Shown: positions 43,576 to 53,191, numbered from the stretch's first letter. The stretch: DNA of 64,000 bases from Rhodovastum atsumiense (GCF_937425535.1 NZ_OW485601.1:1824501-1888500), one strand, 5' to 3'. The notes: generated by a model from the sequence alone, not told the origin. Numbers and translations: made by a program.

Positions 43576-45657
43576 ATGGCCGAGGGAATTCCGCTCAACC
43601 TCCAGGACTTCGCCGCCAGGCTGCGCGGCCGCGCGCCGGGGACGGATATATGGCTGGCACTCGGCGTGGTGGCCCTGCTGTCGGTGCTGATCCTGCCGCT
43701 TCCGCCGGTGGTGCTCGATCTTGGTCTCGCCATCTCGCTCACCGCTTCGGTGCTGGTGCTGATGGTGGCCCTGTTCCTGCACCGGCCGCTCGACTTCACC
43801 AGCTTTCCCACGCTGCTGCTGCTGACCACGCTGCTGCGCCTGTCGCTGAACGTCGCCACCACCCGGCTGATCCTCTCGCACGGCCACGAAGGCCCGGCCG
43901 CCGCCGGCCATGTGGTGCAGGCCTTCGGCGGCTTCCTGATGGGCGGCGACGTGGTGATCGGCCTGATCCTGTTCGCCATCCTGCTGGTGGTGAACTTCAT
44001 GGTGATCACCAAGGGTTCGGGCCGCATCGCCGAGGTCGCCGCCCGGTTCAGCCTGGACGCGATGCCGGGCAAGCAGATGGCGATCGACGCCGAGCTGTCC
44101 TCGGGCGCGATCGACGAAGCGACGGCACGGGTACGCCGACGTGAACTGGAAGAGGAAAGCGGCTTCTACGGTGCGATGGACGGCGCCGCCAAGTTCGTGC
44201 GCGGCGATGCCATCGCCGGCCTGCTGATCACCTTCATCAACATCCTGGGCGGGCTCGCGATCGGCCTGGTGCGGCACGGCATGCCCTTCGCCGACGCCGC
44301 CACCACCTTCACCACGCTGACCGTGGGCGACGGGCTGGTCTCGCAGATCCCCGCCCTGCTGGTTTCCACCGCCGCGGGCATCGTGGTGACCAAGGGGGGC
44401 ACCGAGGGCTCCGCGGATGCGGCGCTGATGCGCCAGCTCGGCGGCAATCCCAAGCCACTCGCCCTGGCCGCCGGCGCGGCCGCCCTGCTGGCGCTGATGC
44501 CCGGTCTGCCCGCCCTGCCGTTCCTGGCCATCGCCGGCCTCGCCGCCGCGGGCGCCTATGCCCGCCACCACGCCGGCACCGCCACGGCGCAGGCCGAGCC
44601 ACCGGCCCCGGCCGCGCCGGCCGAGCCGCCGATCGCCGAAGCCTTGCGCATGGACATGATCCGGCTCGAGCTCGGTCTCGGCCTGCTTGGGCTCGCTGGC
44701 GGCGAGACGCCGCGGCTGACCGAACAGATCAAGGTGATGCGCCGGTCGATCGCCGTCGAAATGGGTTTCGTGCTGCCGCCGGTGCGGATCCAGGACAACA
44801 TGCAGCTCGCAGCCGACGCCTATTCCGTCCGCATCAAGGAAATCGAGGCCGGAAAGGGCGAGATCCGCGCCGGCCAGTTGCTGGCGATGGATCCATCGGG
44901 CGGCGTGCCCGACCTGCCCGGCGAACGCACCATCGAACCTGCCTTCGGCCTGCCCGCCCTTTGGATCGATCCCGCCACGCGGGAGAACGCGGTGTTCCGG
45001 GGCTGCACCGTGGTCGATCCCGCCAGCGTGCTGGCCACCCATCTCACCGAGATCGTCAGGCAGACCATGCCGGAGCTGCTCAGCTTCGCCGAGACCCAGA
45101 AGCTGCTCGACGACCTGCCACGCGAGCAGCAGAAGCTGGTGGCCGAGCTGATCCCGGGCCAGATCACCGTGAGCGGCGTGCAACGCGTGCTGCAGATGCT
45201 GCTGGCCGAGCGCATCTCCATCCGCGACCTGCCGACCATCCTCGAAGGCGTGCAGGAAGCCTGCACCGGCGGTGCGCGCGTGATCCCGGCCATCGTCGGG
45301 CATGTGCGGGCACGGCTCGCGCGCCAGATCAGCGATGCCCATCTTGGGCCGTCCGGCTATATCCCGCTGGTCACCATGTCCCCCGAATGGGAAAGCGCCT
45401 TCGCCACGGCGCTGGTCGGCCCCCCCGAGGACCGCCAGCTCGCCATGCCCCCCTCGCAGGTCAGCGACTTTATGCAGCGCCTGCGCACGGCCTTCGACGC
45501 CGCCGCGGCGGCGGGCGAGCCGGCCGTGCTGCTCACCAGCGGCGGCATTCGCCTGCATGTGCGGGCCATCGTCGAACGGATCCGGCCACTGACGCCCGTG
45601 CTCGCACAGGCGGAGATCTTCCCGCGGGTACGGATCCGCACGGTGGGAAGCATCTGA
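43576..45657 (+). CDS. flhA: Flagellar export gate protein FlhA
   Basis: Integral export-gate protein of 693 residues. The N-terminal half has about eight transmembrane helices, with the family signature LTTLLRLSLNVATTRLIL and the FHIPEP-like cytoplasmic loop GSGRIAEVAARFSLDAMPGKQMAID, where D/E residues are linked to proton coupling. The C-terminal cytosolic domain starts near residue 340 and includes PPVRIQDNM and LLDDLPREQQKLVAELIPGQ. The gene starts 6 bp after flbD. A five-hairpin repeat follows the stop. Confidence 0.97.
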   Translation: MAEGIPLNLQDFAARLRGRAPGTDIWLALGVVALLSVLILPLPPVVLDLGLAISLTASVLVLMVALFLHRPLDFTSFPTLLLLTTLLRLSLNVATTRLILSHGHEGPAAAGHVVQAFGGFLMGGDVVIGLILFAILLVVNFMVITKGSGRIAEVAARFSLDAMPGKQMAIDAELSSGAIDEATARVRRRELEEESGFYGAMDGAAKFVRGDAIAGLLITFINILGGLAIGLVRHGMPFADAATTFTTLTVGDGLVSQIPALLVSTAAGIVVTKGGTEGSADAALMRQLGGNPKPLALAAGAAALLALMPGLPALPFLAIAGLAAAGAYARHHAGTATAQAEPPAPAAPAEPPIAEALRMDMIRLELGLGLLGLAGGETPRLTEQIKVMRRSIAVEMGFVLPPVRIQDNMQLAADAYSVRIKEIEAGKGEIRAGQLLAMDPSGGVPDLPGERTIEPAFGLPALWIDPATRENAVFRGCTVVDPASVLATHLTEIVRQTMPELLSFAETQKLLDDLPREQQKLVAELIPGQITVSGVQRVLQMLLAERISIRDLPTILEGVQEACTGGARVIPAIVGHVRARLARQISDAHLGPSGYIPLVTMSPEWESAFATALVGPPEDRQLAMPPSQVSDFMQRLRTAFDAAAAAGEPAVLLTSGGIRLHVRAIVERIRPLTPVLAQAEIFPRVRIRTVGSI

Positions 45658-45676
45658 TGCCAACGGGGCGACTGCG

Positions 45677-45833
45677 CCGGGGCGTTGCCCCGGACCCTAC
45701 CAGGAGGCTTTGCCTCCTGGACCTCCACCAAGGGCCATCGGCCCTTGGATCCCATTCTTTGCCGCGCAGCGCGATTGGGGTGCAGGGGCCCCCTGGCCCC
45801 TGCCGGGTCCAGGGCAGAGCCCTGGCCTTCCTT
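45677..45833. repeat. Array of five perfect hairpins between flhA and flhF (contains repeat copy 2)
   Basis: Five stem-loops in a row: CCGGGGC/GCCCCGG (45677-45693, loop gtt), CCAGGAGGC/GCCTCCTGG (45700-45720, ttt), CCAAGGGCC/GGCCCTTGG (45728-45748, atc), GCAGGGGCC/GGCCCCTGC (45782-45803, ccct) and CCAGGGC/GCCCTGG (45809-45825, aga). The 74 bp at 45760-45833 match the element at 1021-1094. No coding potential is evident: each frame merely reads through the palindromes. Spacer loops vary while stems remain perfect. Confidence 0.85.
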
Positions 45834-45864
45834 GCCACGCCGGAACCCTGAAAGGGGCCAGACC

Positions 45865-46791
45865 ATGCGGCTGAAACGGTACCGCGCGGCCGACACGGCG
45901 GAAGCTGTCGCCCTGATCCGATCCGAACTCGGCCCGGACGCGGTCATTCTCGAAACCCGCCCCGTGACCGGCGGCGTCGAGGTCACGACCGTGGTCGAGC
46001 CTTCACCCCCCGCGCCACAGCGCGCCCAGGCGCTGCTCTGGCACAATTTGCCGGCCGATCTGGCCCGCCGGCTGCAGACAGGCCCGCTTCCCTTCGCCTT
46101 GTCGGTCGCGCTGCGTTTCGCGTCGCTGGACCTGCAGCCAGGGGCAAAGCCGCTGCTGCTGGTCGGCCCGCCGGGAGCGGGCAAGACGCTCAGCGTGGCC
46201 CGGCTCGCGACCCGTCTGGTGATGGGCGGCATCACCCCCCTGGTCATCACCACCGACGGCCGACGGGCCGGCGCGGCCGAACAGCTCGCCGCCTTTACCC
46301 GCCTGCTCGGGTTGCAGCTTCTGGTCGCCAGCACCCCCCCGGCCCTGGCTCGCGGCCTCGCCCACCGGGCGCAAGCGGCCCCCGTCCTGATCGACACGCC
46401 GGGCACCGATCCTTTCGATCCCGCTCAGCGCGAGGAAACCATGGCCCTGGCCGGCATCGCCGAAGCGGAGCCGGTGGTGGTGCTGCCGGCCGGGCTCGAC
46501 GCCGCCGAGGCGGCTGACCTCGCTGGCGCCTACGCGGCGTGGGGCGCGCGCAAGCTGATCGCGACCCGGCTGGATCAGGCCCGCCGGCTTGGCGGGGTGC
46601 TGGCGGCGGCCCAGGCCGGGCTGGCCCTGGCGGAAGCCGGGATCGGTGCGGGAGCCGCCGATGGGCTGGTCCCGCTGACGCCCGACCTGCTCGCCACCCG
46701 CCTGCTGCAAGGCAGCGGCCCCAGGCCCTTTCCCGCCTCGCACACGGCTGATCCCGCGCCAGCCACCCTTGTCGCATCGGGACGGCACTGA
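45865..46791 (+). CDS. flhF: FlhF-like SRP-family GTPase
   Basis: A 308-residue protein. It begins MRLKRYRAADTAEAVALIRSELGPDAVILETR, the FlhF B-domain start, then an SRP-type GTPase: G1 GPPGAGKT, TTDGRRAGAAEQLAAF in place of the usual DTYRIGA, G3 DTPG and G4 TRLD. FlhF places the flagellum, usually at a pole, and helps recruit FliF. It is shorter than typical FlhF because the segment between B and G domains is reduced. ATG 45865 is chosen since upstream codons lie in the hairpin array. No flhG/fleN follows. Confidence 0.85.
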   Translation: MRLKRYRAADTAEAVALIRSELGPDAVILETRPVTGGVEVTTVVEPSPPAPQRAQALLWHNLPADLARRLQTGPLPFALSVALRFASLDLQPGAKPLLLVGPPGAGKTLSVARLATRLVMGGITPLVITTDGRRAGAAEQLAAFTRLLGLQLLVASTPPALARGLAHRAQAAPVLIDTPGTDPFDPAQREETMALAGIAEAEPVVVLPAGLDAAEAADLAGAYAAWGARKLIATRLDQARRLGGVLAAAQAGLALAEAGIGAGAADGLVPLTPDLLATRLLQGSGPRPFPASHTADPAPATLVASGRH

Positions 46792-46805
46792 TACGCGGAG
46801 CGTCC

Positions 46806-47546
46806 ATGCGCCGCATCCTTCTTGCTGCCCTGCTGCTGGCCTCGGTTGCGATCCGCCCGGCCATGGCAAGCCCGGATTGCCCTTTCTCCCCCGATATCGC
46901 CGCCCCCACCGTCGCCCCAGGGTCGCTGCCCCATGTGGCCGCCGCCCTGAAGGCCAGCAGGCTGGATATCCTGGCACTCGGGTCCGGCTCCGTACTAGGC
47001 CCGAACGGCCGCAGCGAGGGGTCCTTCGCCGACCATATGGCCCAGGATCTGCGGGCCGCCTTCCCCGGCGTCGATATCCGGCTAACCGTGCAAGGGCAGC
47101 GCGGCATGACCGCCACGGCGATGCTTCCCATGCTGATCCAGGAACTCGATGGCCACGGCATCGACCTGGTGATCTGGCAGACCGGCACGGTCGAGGCGGT
47201 GCGCCGACTGCCGGCGGCGGAGCTGGGCCGGACGCTCGATACGGGCGCCGAGGCGGTGCGGCGCGTCGGCGCCGACCTGGTGCTGGTGGATCCGCAGTTC
47301 AGCCGGCTGCTGCAGTCCCATGCCGAACTGGTTCCCTACCGGCAGGCGCTCGACCAGGTGGCGCGCCGCAACCAGATCGTGCTGTTCCACCGCTTCGACC
47401 TGATCCGCCACTGGGTGGAAGCCGGCGGGGTCGACCTGGAAACCGCGCGACGGGCGGACCGGGCGAAAATCGCCGATCGCCTGAGTGCCTGCCTCGGTCA
47501 GGCCCTGGCCGCCACGCTCCTGCGCGGGGCGGGACTGGCGCAATGA
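46806..47546 (+). CDS. Exported SGNH/GDSL-type hydrolase-like protein
   Basis: A 246-residue protein with a signal peptide (MRRILLAALLLASVAIRPAMA). The mature part has an SGNH-like order of blocks: LDILALGSGSVLGPNG (block I, serine in SGS), RLTVQGQRGMTA (block II, Gly), DLVIWQTGTVEA (block III, in place of the usual Asn) and a C-terminal FHRFDLIRHWVE region. The Asn-to-Thr change and weak block V leave activity uncertain. It begins 14 bp after flhF and may be a late member of the flagellar operon, perhaps acting on cell wall or surface glycan. Confidence 0.65.
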   Translation: MRRILLAALLLASVAIRPAMASPDCPFSPDIAAPTVAPGSLPHVAAALKASRLDILALGSGSVLGPNGRSEGSFADHMAQDLRAAFPGVDIRLTVQGQRGMTATAMLPMLIQELDGHGIDLVIWQTGTVEAVRRLPAAELGRTLDTGAEAVRRVGADLVLVDPQFSRLLQSHAELVPYRQALDQVARRNQIVLFHRFDLIRHWVEAGGVDLETARRADRAKIADRLSACLGQALAATLLRGAGLAQ

Positions 47547-47643
47547 GGGAACCCGGCCGTCACACGACCTCATGATCGGTGCGAAACGGTTGGCCGACCG
47601 CAATATTTGGAACCACCGGGGCCCTTCGGTCTTTTAGGCCGGC

Positions 47644-47820
47644 ATGGATGGCACGTGGCCCCTCGACGGACGGCAGCCCCTCCCGCCCCCAGGGCGAGAG
47701 AAATCTGCGTTCGATGTCTGGTTGAAAACCCAGCTCGCCCGGGCCTACGGGACGGCGGATGATCCGCCATGGCCGGAGGAGCTGTGCCGGGCCTTCGATG
47801 CCATGGAAACCGTGGAATGA
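47644..47820 (+). CDS. Small acidic protein, 58 residues, NepR-like in pattern
   Basis: Short open frame starting MDGTWPLDGRQPLPPPG and containing FDVWLKTQLARAYG followed by WPEELCRAFDAME. The arrangement of an aromatic-led amphipathic helix (W..TQLARAY) then a proline and a second helix recalls NepR-type anti-sigma factors, but the match is loose and no phyR or ecfG gene is nearby. A hairpin terminator follows 5 bp after the stop. Strong coding feel and clean boundaries; function otherwise unknown. Confidence 0.45.
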   Translation: MDGTWPLDGRQPLPPPGREKSAFDVWLKTQLARAYGTADDPPWPEELCRAFDAMETVE

Positions 47821-47824
47821 CCCT

Positions 47825-47851
47825 TCCGGCGGGATGTTTGGTCCCGCCGGA
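47825..47851. terminator. Bidirectional hairpin between the small ORF and fhs
   Basis: Perfect 10-bp stem TCCGGCGGGA/TCCCGCCGGA with a seven-base T/G-rich loop, placed between convergent stops at 47820 and 47872. No T-run after the stem. Confidence 0.55.
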
Positions 47852-47871
47852 GCACGATCCTGGATCGCCTG

Positions 47872-49542
47872 TCAGAACAGGCCGTCGATCAACCCGTCCG
47901 CCGACAGGCTGATTGCCTCGGCGGCCGGCACGCGCGGCAGGCCGGGCATGGTCATGATGTCGCCGCAGATCGCGACCACGAAACCAGCCCCGGCCGAAAG
48001 GCGGACGTCGCGCACCGGCAGCACGTGGCCCTCGGGGGCGCCGAGCTGCGTCGGATCGGCGCTGAAGCTGTACTGAGTCTTGGCGATGCAGACCGGCACG
48101 TGGCCGAAGCCCGCCGCCTCCCAGGCCGCCAGCTTCTTCACGACCGCAGGGGGCAGGCTGACATCGGCGGCCCGATAGATCTCGCGGGCGATGGTGCGGA
48201 TCTTCTCGGCCAGCTTCATCTCGTCGGGATAAAGCGGATGGTAGCGCGCGGTATGCGCGCCGATGCGTTCCAGCACGGCGCGCGCCAGGTCCGTCGCCCC
48301 GGCGGCACCATCGCTCCAGTGCGTGCAGAGATAGGCCTGCGTCCCCAGCCGGGCCATCGCCTCCTGCACCACCGCGATCTCGGCATCCGTGTCGGATGTA
48401 AAGCGATTCAGCGCCACCAGCACGGGCAGGCCGAACTTGCCCATGTTCTCGACGTGGCGCACCAAGTTGACCACGCCGCGCGCGACCGCCGCGGGATCCT
48501 CGCGGCCAAGCGCGGACTTGGCGACGCCGCCATGCATCTTCAGTGCCCGCAGCGTCGCCACCACCACCGCGCAGGACGGCGCGATCTTCTCCACCCGGCA
48601 CTTGATGTCGAGGAACTTCTCCCCGCCCAGGTCGGCGCCGAACCCGGCCTCGGTGACCACGATGTCGGCCAGCCGCATGCCCAACCGGGTCGCCTGCAGC
48701 GAATTGCACCCATGCGCGATATTGGCGAAGGGGCCGCCATGCACCAGCGCGGGGGACCCTTCCAGGGTCTGCACCAGGTTGGGCTGCAGCGCATCGCGCA
48801 GCAATGCCGCCATGGCGCCATCCGCCTTCAGGTCGCTCGCCCGCACCATCGACCCGTCGCGCCGCGTGCCCACCACCATGCGGCCGAGCCGGTCGCGCAG
48901 GTCGTCGAAGTCGCGGGCGAGGCAGAACACCGCCATCACTTCGGAGGCGACGGTGATGTCGAACCCGTCTTCGCGCGGGAAGCCGTTGGCCGCCCCGCCC
49001 AGGCTGGTGACGATGCTGCGCAGCGCGCGGTCATTCATGTCGATGGCGCGACGCCAGGTGATGCGGCGCGGATCGAGGCCGAGTTCGTTGCCCCAGTAGA
49101 GGTGGTTGTCCACCATCGCCGCGAGCAGGTTGTTGGCCGCGGTGATGGCATGGAAATCCCCCGTGAAATGCAGGTTGATTTCTTCCATCGGGGCGACCTG
49201 GGCGCGCCCGCCGCCGGTGGCACCGCCCTTGAGGCCGAAGCAGGGGCCGAGGCTGGGTTCGCGCAGGCAGATCAGCGTACGCTGGCCGAGCGCGTTCAGC
49301 GCGTCGCCGAGGCCGATGGTCGTGGTGGTCTTGCCCTCCCCCGCGGGGGTCGGATTGATGCCGGTGACCAGCACCAGCGCCCCTTCCGGACGATCCTCCA
49401 CCGAGCGGACGAAATCGAGGCCGACCTTGGCCTTGTAACGCCCATAGGGCTCCAGCGCATCGGCAGGAATGCCGGCGCGGGCCGCGATCTCGGCGATCGG
49501 GCGGAGCCTGGTCGCGCGAGCAATCTCGATGTCGGTGGCCAT
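47872..49542 (-). CDS. fhs: Formate-tetrahydrofolate ligase
   Basis: ATP-dependent formylation of tetrahydrofolate to 10-formyl-THF for purine and one-carbon metabolism. The 556-residue protein carries the P-loop [16 protein letters not shown] (about 65-80), [29 protein letters not shown]-like [30 protein letters not shown] and [10 protein letters not shown]. The start MATDIEIA is typical; the longer frame adds a basic tail. Many methylotrophs and acid-tolerant alphaproteobacteria use it in formate assimilation. It is monocistronic here. Confidence 0.96.
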   Translation of the reverse strand: MATDIEIARATRLRPIAEIAARAGIPADALEPYGRYKAKVGLDFVRSVEDRPEGALVLVTGINPTPAGEGKTTTTIGLGDALNALGQRTLICLREPSLGPCFGLKGGATGGGRAQVAPMEEINLHFTGDFHAITAANNLLAAMVDNHLYWGNELGLDPRRITWRRAIDMNDRALRSIVTSLGGAANGFPREDGFDITVASEVMAVFCLARDFDDLRDRLGRMVVGTRRDGSMVRASDLKADGAMAALLRDALQPNLVQTLEGSPALVHGGPFANIAHGCNSLQATRLGMRLADIVVTEAGFGADLGGEKFLDIKCRVEKIAPSCAVVVATLRALKMHGGVAKSALGREDPAAVARGVVNLVRHVENMGKFGLPVLVALNRFTSDTDAEIAVVQEAMARLGTQAYLCTHWSDGAAGATDLARAVLERIGAHTARYHPLYPDEMKLAEKIRTIAREIYRAADVSLPPAVVKKLAAWEAAGFGHVPVCIAKTQYSFSADPTQLGAPEGHVLPVRDVRLSAGAGFVVAICGDIMTMPGLPRVPAAEAISLSADGLIDGLF

Positions 49543-49678
49543 GTGTCGTCTCGTCCCCACGCGTAGCGGCCGGGCCATTTGCCTTGCCGCGTCATTACTT
49601 ATCCGACAGCTCGGTCTTTACCGACAAGCCGGCCGGGCGGATGCCAGACCGGCGCCCGGCGGCGGCAAAAATAGATCG

Positions 49679-49722
49679 TTCCGGCGCCGCTTCCGCCCGC
49701 CCGGGCGGAAGCGGCGCCGGAA
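49679..49722 (-). terminator. Strong terminator after the PhnW-like gene
   Basis: A perfect 20-bp inverted repeat with a four-base loop, 5 bp past the stop on the minus strand, followed after a few bases by ATTTTT on that strand. This is the most convincing intrinsic terminator in the window. Confidence 0.8.
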
Positions 49723-49726
49723 GCAA

Positions 49727-50854
49727 TCAGGCCGCCGATGCGACCGGGGCGCGGTTGCGGATGCCAAGCGCGTGCAACGCCGCATCCGCCGCCGCGACGA
49801 AGCGCTGCATGTCCTCGGGCGTCACTGCCCCGATGCAGCCGACCCGGAAGCTCGGTTCGGCGGTGTTGTAGAAGTTGCTGATCAGGAAGCCACGCGACTT
49901 CAGCGCATCGACGAAGCCCTGCAGGCTCCAGGCCGGATCGGCCGGCGCCCGCACGTTCACCACGATCGGCCCCTGCACCTCCCACGCCAGGCAGGGCTGC
50001 AGGCCGAGCGAGACCATGCCGTCATACAGCACGCGTGCGTTCTCCCGGTAGCGGGCCAGCCGCGCGGCCTGGCCGCCTTCCGCGTCGTACAGGTCGAGCG
50101 CCACCCGCAGGCTCGCCAGCACCTGGGCAGGCGGGGTGAAGCGGAAGCTGCCATCGCCGCTGCGCCGGTACTGGGCCTGCACATCCGCGAGATTGAACGA
50201 CCAGCTTCCGGCCTGGCCGGCGCAGGCCTCCAGCCGGTCGAGACGGACGACCGAGAAGGACAGGCCAGGCATGCCCTCCAGGCATTTGTTCGAGGTGAAG
50301 GCGACCGCGTCGAGCTCCGGCATCGCCGCGACGTCGAGCGGCAGCGCGCCGAAGGCCGAGACGGCATCCAGGATCATCCGCCGTCCCGCCTCGCGCACCA
50401 CCTTCCCCACCGGCGCGGGATCGTGCACCACGCCCGAGCTGGTCTCGCTGTAGACCAGCCCGACATGGCCGATGCCGGGGTCGGCGGCCAGCGCCGCCGC
50501 CACCGCCTCCGGCTGGACGGTCCCGTTCCCGGGAACGGCGAGCGGCACCGGCACCCGGCCGGCCTCGCGCGCCAGGCGCATCATGCGCTCGGCATACTGG
50601 CCGGTCGCCGGTACCAGGATGCGCCCGCCGGGGGGCACGAAGCTGCGCAACGACGCTTCGGTTGCGAAATGACCACAGCCCTGCAACGCGATGGCGCTGT
50701 GGGTTTCGCGCGCGCCGCCCGAAATGGCCCGCACCCGCCCGCGCAGATCGGCATAGAGGATGCGGAAATCATTATCCCAGGGGGCGAAATCCTGCGCCAT
50801 CGCCGCCCGAACCTCCGGCCGGGTGGTGACGGGACCGGGGATCAAAAGCAGCAT
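49727..50854 (-). CDS. phnW: Class V aminotransferase, PhnW-like (2-aminoethylphosphonate-pyruvate transaminase family)
   Basis: A 375-residue fold-type I PLP enzyme. It opens MLLLIPGPVTTRPEVRAAMAQDFAPWDNDF, close to PhnW's LLTPGPVTTS...WDDDF, with LQGCGHFATEASLRSFVPPGGRILVP and the PLP lysine in TSNKCLEGMPGLSF (K190), again the PhnW-type sequence. PhnW turns 2-aminoethylphosphonate plus pyruvate into phosphonoacetaldehyde and alanine. No phnX, phnA or phnY is adjacent, so a serine-glyoxylate-type role is an alternative. ATG 50854 follows GAGG. Confidence 0.8.
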   Translation of the reverse strand: MLLLIPGPVTTRPEVRAAMAQDFAPWDNDFRILYADLRGRVRAISGGARETHSAIALQGCGHFATEASLRSFVPPGGRILVPATGQYAERMMRLAREAGRVPVPLAVPGNGTVQPEAVAAALAADPGIGHVGLVYSETSSGVVHDPAPVGKVVREAGRRMILDAVSAFGALPLDVAAMPELDAVAFTSNKCLEGMPGLSFSVVRLDRLEACAGQAGSWSFNLADVQAQYRRSGDGSFRFTPPAQVLASLRVALDLYDAEGGQAARLARYRENARVLYDGMVSLGLQPCLAWEVQGPIVVNVRAPADPAWSLQGFVDALKSRGFLISNFYNTAEPSFRVGCIGAVTPEDMQRFVAAADAALHALGIRNRAPVASAA

Positions 50855-50957
50855 CGACGGTACCTCGTTGAAGGCGCTCAGATTTGACACGGGAGGGTCG
50901 CGGAATCCAGCCGCCATGAGGTTCGCCCTGCACGGGTCACGCTGCTACATTGCCGAT

Positions 50958-51461
50958 ATGACGCTTCCCTTCCCGTTGCCTGATTGGCTGCCCTGGTGGG
51001 TGCCCGTCGCCGTGCTGGTGCCGGGACTGCTGTACCTGCTCGTGTTCCTGCTGATGCCGTTCAGCGTGTTCGGCCTCAAGGGCCGGCTGGACGCGATCGA
51101 GGAGCGGCTGGACGAGATCCAGGCGGAAATCCGCACCATCGTGCTGCGCCTGCCGGAATTGCGCGGCGGCGGATCGGGCTCGACCTGGGCGGATCCGCCG
51201 CCGATCGCGCCACCGCCCCGCGACACCGAGGAACGACTCGTCCGCCCGCCGATCCCGCCCGCGCCGATGCCGGCCCCGCGCCGCACGCCGCCGATCGAGC
51301 CGAGCTGGCGCCCCGCCCCGGATCCCAGCACGCCGCTGATCCGGCGGGCCGAGGAACCGCCGCCGGATCAGGCGACCGCCCCGGAGGACGAGGCCCCGCG
51401 CCGGCGCACGCCCGGCCAGCCGGCCCGGCGCAGCGAACCGCGGCTCGACTGGCCACGGTGA
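50958..51461 (+). CDS. Membrane-anchored protein with coiled coil and Pro-rich tail
   Basis: A 167-residue protein with no recognised function. One transmembrane helix (WWVPVAVLVPGLLYLLVFLLMPF, about 10-32), a short amphipathic coiled coil (KGRLDAIEERLDEIQAEIRTI), then a long Pro/Arg-rich cytoplasmic tail ending RRSEPRLDWPR. ATG 50916 upstream, after GGGAGGG, would add 14 residues. It is divergent from phnW and 61 bp before the nitrilase-family gene. Confidence 0.6.
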   Translation: MTLPFPLPDWLPWWVPVAVLVPGLLYLLVFLLMPFSVFGLKGRLDAIEERLDEIQAEIRTIVLRLPELRGGGSGSTWADPPPIAPPPRDTEERLVRPPIPPAPMPAPRRTPPIEPSWRPAPDPSTPLIRRAEEPPPDQATAPEDEAPRRRTPGQPARRSEPRLDWPR

Positions 51462-51522
51462 GCCGCGGCTGCTAGCCTCGGCCCCGCCCTGCGGCCTGTG
51501 CCGCGATCAAGGAGGGGAAGGA

Positions 51523-52362
51523 ATGCGCGTCAGCGTGGTGCAGATGAATCCGGGTCATGTGAAGGCGGACAACATCGCCCAGGCCCGGACACTGATCGCC
51601 GGCGCCATCGCTTCCGACCGGCCCGACATCGTCAGCCTGCCGGAGATCTGGACCTGCCTTGGCGGCGACCGCGCCGCCAAGTTCGAACAGGCCGAGGACC
51701 TGCCGCCGCGCGGCAGCAACGAAACCGGCGGCCCCGCCTACGAGTTCCTGCGCAGCGTGGCCCGCGAGCACCGCATCCACGTGCATGGTGGCTCGATCGG
51801 CGAGCGTGGCGGCGACCGCCTGTTCAACACCACCGTGGTGTTCGACCCGGACGGGCGGGAACTGGCGCGCTACCGCAAGATCCATCTGTTCGACATCGTC
51901 ACCCCCGACGGCCAGGGCTATCGCGAGAGCGCCACCTACGGCGCCGGCGAGGAGATCGTCACCTGGCAGGCCGGCGAGCTGAAGATCGGCTGCGCCATCT
52001 GCTACGATGTGCGCTTCCCCGAACTGTTCCTGGCACTCCGTCGCGCCGGCGCCGAGCTGATCTTCCTGCCGGCCGCCTTCACCCTGCAAACCGGCAAGGA
52101 TCACTGGGAAACGCTGATCCGCGCCCGGGCCATCGAAACCCAGTGCTGGTTCGCCGCCCCCGCCTGCTGGGGCCGCCACCTGGACGGCGCGAAGCTGGAG
52201 CCGCGCTTCACCTACGGCCATTCGTTGATCTGCGATCCCTGGGGCCATGTGGTGGCGAAGGTGTCGGACGGCACCGGCTGGGCAAGCGCACGCATCGACC
52301 CGGCGATGACCGCCAGGGTGCGCCGCGACATGCCGGTGCTGGAGCACCGGCGCCTGGCCTGA
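51523..52362 (+). CDS. Carbon-nitrogen hydrolase (Nit1/Nit2-like)
   Basis: Nitrilase superfamily amidase of 279 residues. The catalytic triad is visible as E41 (SLPEIW), K119 (RYRKIHLFD) and C160 ([13 protein letters not shown]). The [17 protein letters not shown] segment is typical of the Nit branch, which deaminates dGSH or hydrolyses omega-amides such as alpha-ketoglutaramate. ATG 51523 follows AAGGAGGGGAAGG. The next gene, nadK, begins 58 bp after the stop. Confidence 0.92.
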   Translation: MRVSVVQMNPGHVKADNIAQARTLIAGAIASDRPDIVSLPEIWTCLGGDRAAKFEQAEDLPPRGSNETGGPAYEFLRSVAREHRIHVHGGSIGERGGDRLFNTTVVFDPDGRELARYRKIHLFDIVTPDGQGYRESATYGAGEEIVTWQAGELKIGCAICYDVRFPELFLALRRAGAELIFLPAAFTLQTGKDHWETLIRARAIETQCWFAAPACWGRHLDGAKLEPRFTYGHSLICDPWGHVVAKVSDGTGWASARIDPAMTARVRRDMPVLEHRRLA

Positions 52363-52420
52363 GCCGACCATGGCCCCTCTGGTTCCGGGTGTGGGGCGGA
52401 GCGAACCCGACACCGAGCAG

Positions 52421-53191
52421 ATGGTGCGCACCGACCGCGTGGCCATCCTCGCCTCCGCCACCCCGCTCGCCGCCGCCGCGCGGGAACGCCTGACCGAACG
52501 CTACGGCAATTGCCCGATCGAACAGGCGGAGATGATCGTTTCGCTCGGCGGCGATGGCTTCATGCTGGAAACGCTGCACCGCATCCTCGGCCGCGACATT
52601 CCGGTCTACGGCATGAACTGCGGCTCGGTCGGTTTCCTGATGAATCCCTTCAGCGAGGATGACCTGCACGGGCGCCTCGCGCGCGCGCAGGCAGCGGTGC
52701 TACGGCCCTTGCGCATGCACGCGGTGACCGCGACCGGCACGGTCGAGGAGGCGCTGGCGCTGAACGAAGTGTCGCTGCTGCGCCAGTTCCGCCAGACCGC
52801 CAAGATCCGCATCACCATCGACGGGCGGGTGCGCCTGGCCGAACTGATGTGCGACGGCGTGCTGGTGTCCACCCCGGCCGGCTCGACCGCCTACAACCTT
52901 TCGGCGCACGGGCCGATCGTGCCGCTCTCGGCCAATGTGCTGCCGCTGACGCCGATCTCCGCCTTCCGGCCGCGACGCTGGCGCGGCGCGCTGCTGCCGG
53001 CCAGCGCCGAGGTGCTGTTCGAGGTGCTGGAATCCGAAAAGCGCCCGGTCGCCGCGGTCGCCGACGATACCGAAGTGCGCGATGTCGTCTCGGTTGCGGT
53101 CAGCGAGGACCACCACGTGGCGGCAACCGTGCTGTTCGACCCCGACCAGGGGCTGTCGGAACGGATCATCGCCGAGCAGTTCACGGTCTGA
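52421..53191 (+). CDS. nadK: NAD kinase
   Basis: Phosphorylates NAD to NADP. The 256-residue protein has the GGDG motif ([13 protein letters not shown], about residues 41-53), [27 protein letters not shown] and [19 protein letters not shown]. The N-terminus [17 protein letters not shown] fits this start; an in-frame ATG at 52370 would add 17 residues. Normal alphaproteobacterial length. Confidence 0.94.
   Translation: MVRTDRVAILASATPLAAAARERLTERYGNCPIEQAEMIVSLGGDGFMLETLHRILGRDIPVYGMNCGSVGFLMNPFSEDDLHGRLARAQAAVLRPLRMHAVTATGTVEEALALNEVSLLRQFRQTAKIRITIDGRVRLAELMCDGVLVSTPAGSTAYNLSAHGPIVPLSANVLPLTPISAFRPRRWRGALLPASAEVLFEVLESEKRPVAAVADDTEVRDVVSVAVSEDHHVAATVLFDPDQGLSERIIAEQFTV

Noticed and set aside
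42130-45663. 1177-codon minus-strand open frame opposite flbD and flhA
   Set aside because: Antisense to two clear genes with conserved motifs; composition (His/Gln/Gly/Arg) is typical of a reverse shadow.
47605-47640. EcfG-type stress promoter before the 58-residue ORF
   Set aside because: GGAAC is present but the -10 position reads CTT or TCTT instead of CGTT at the right spacing.
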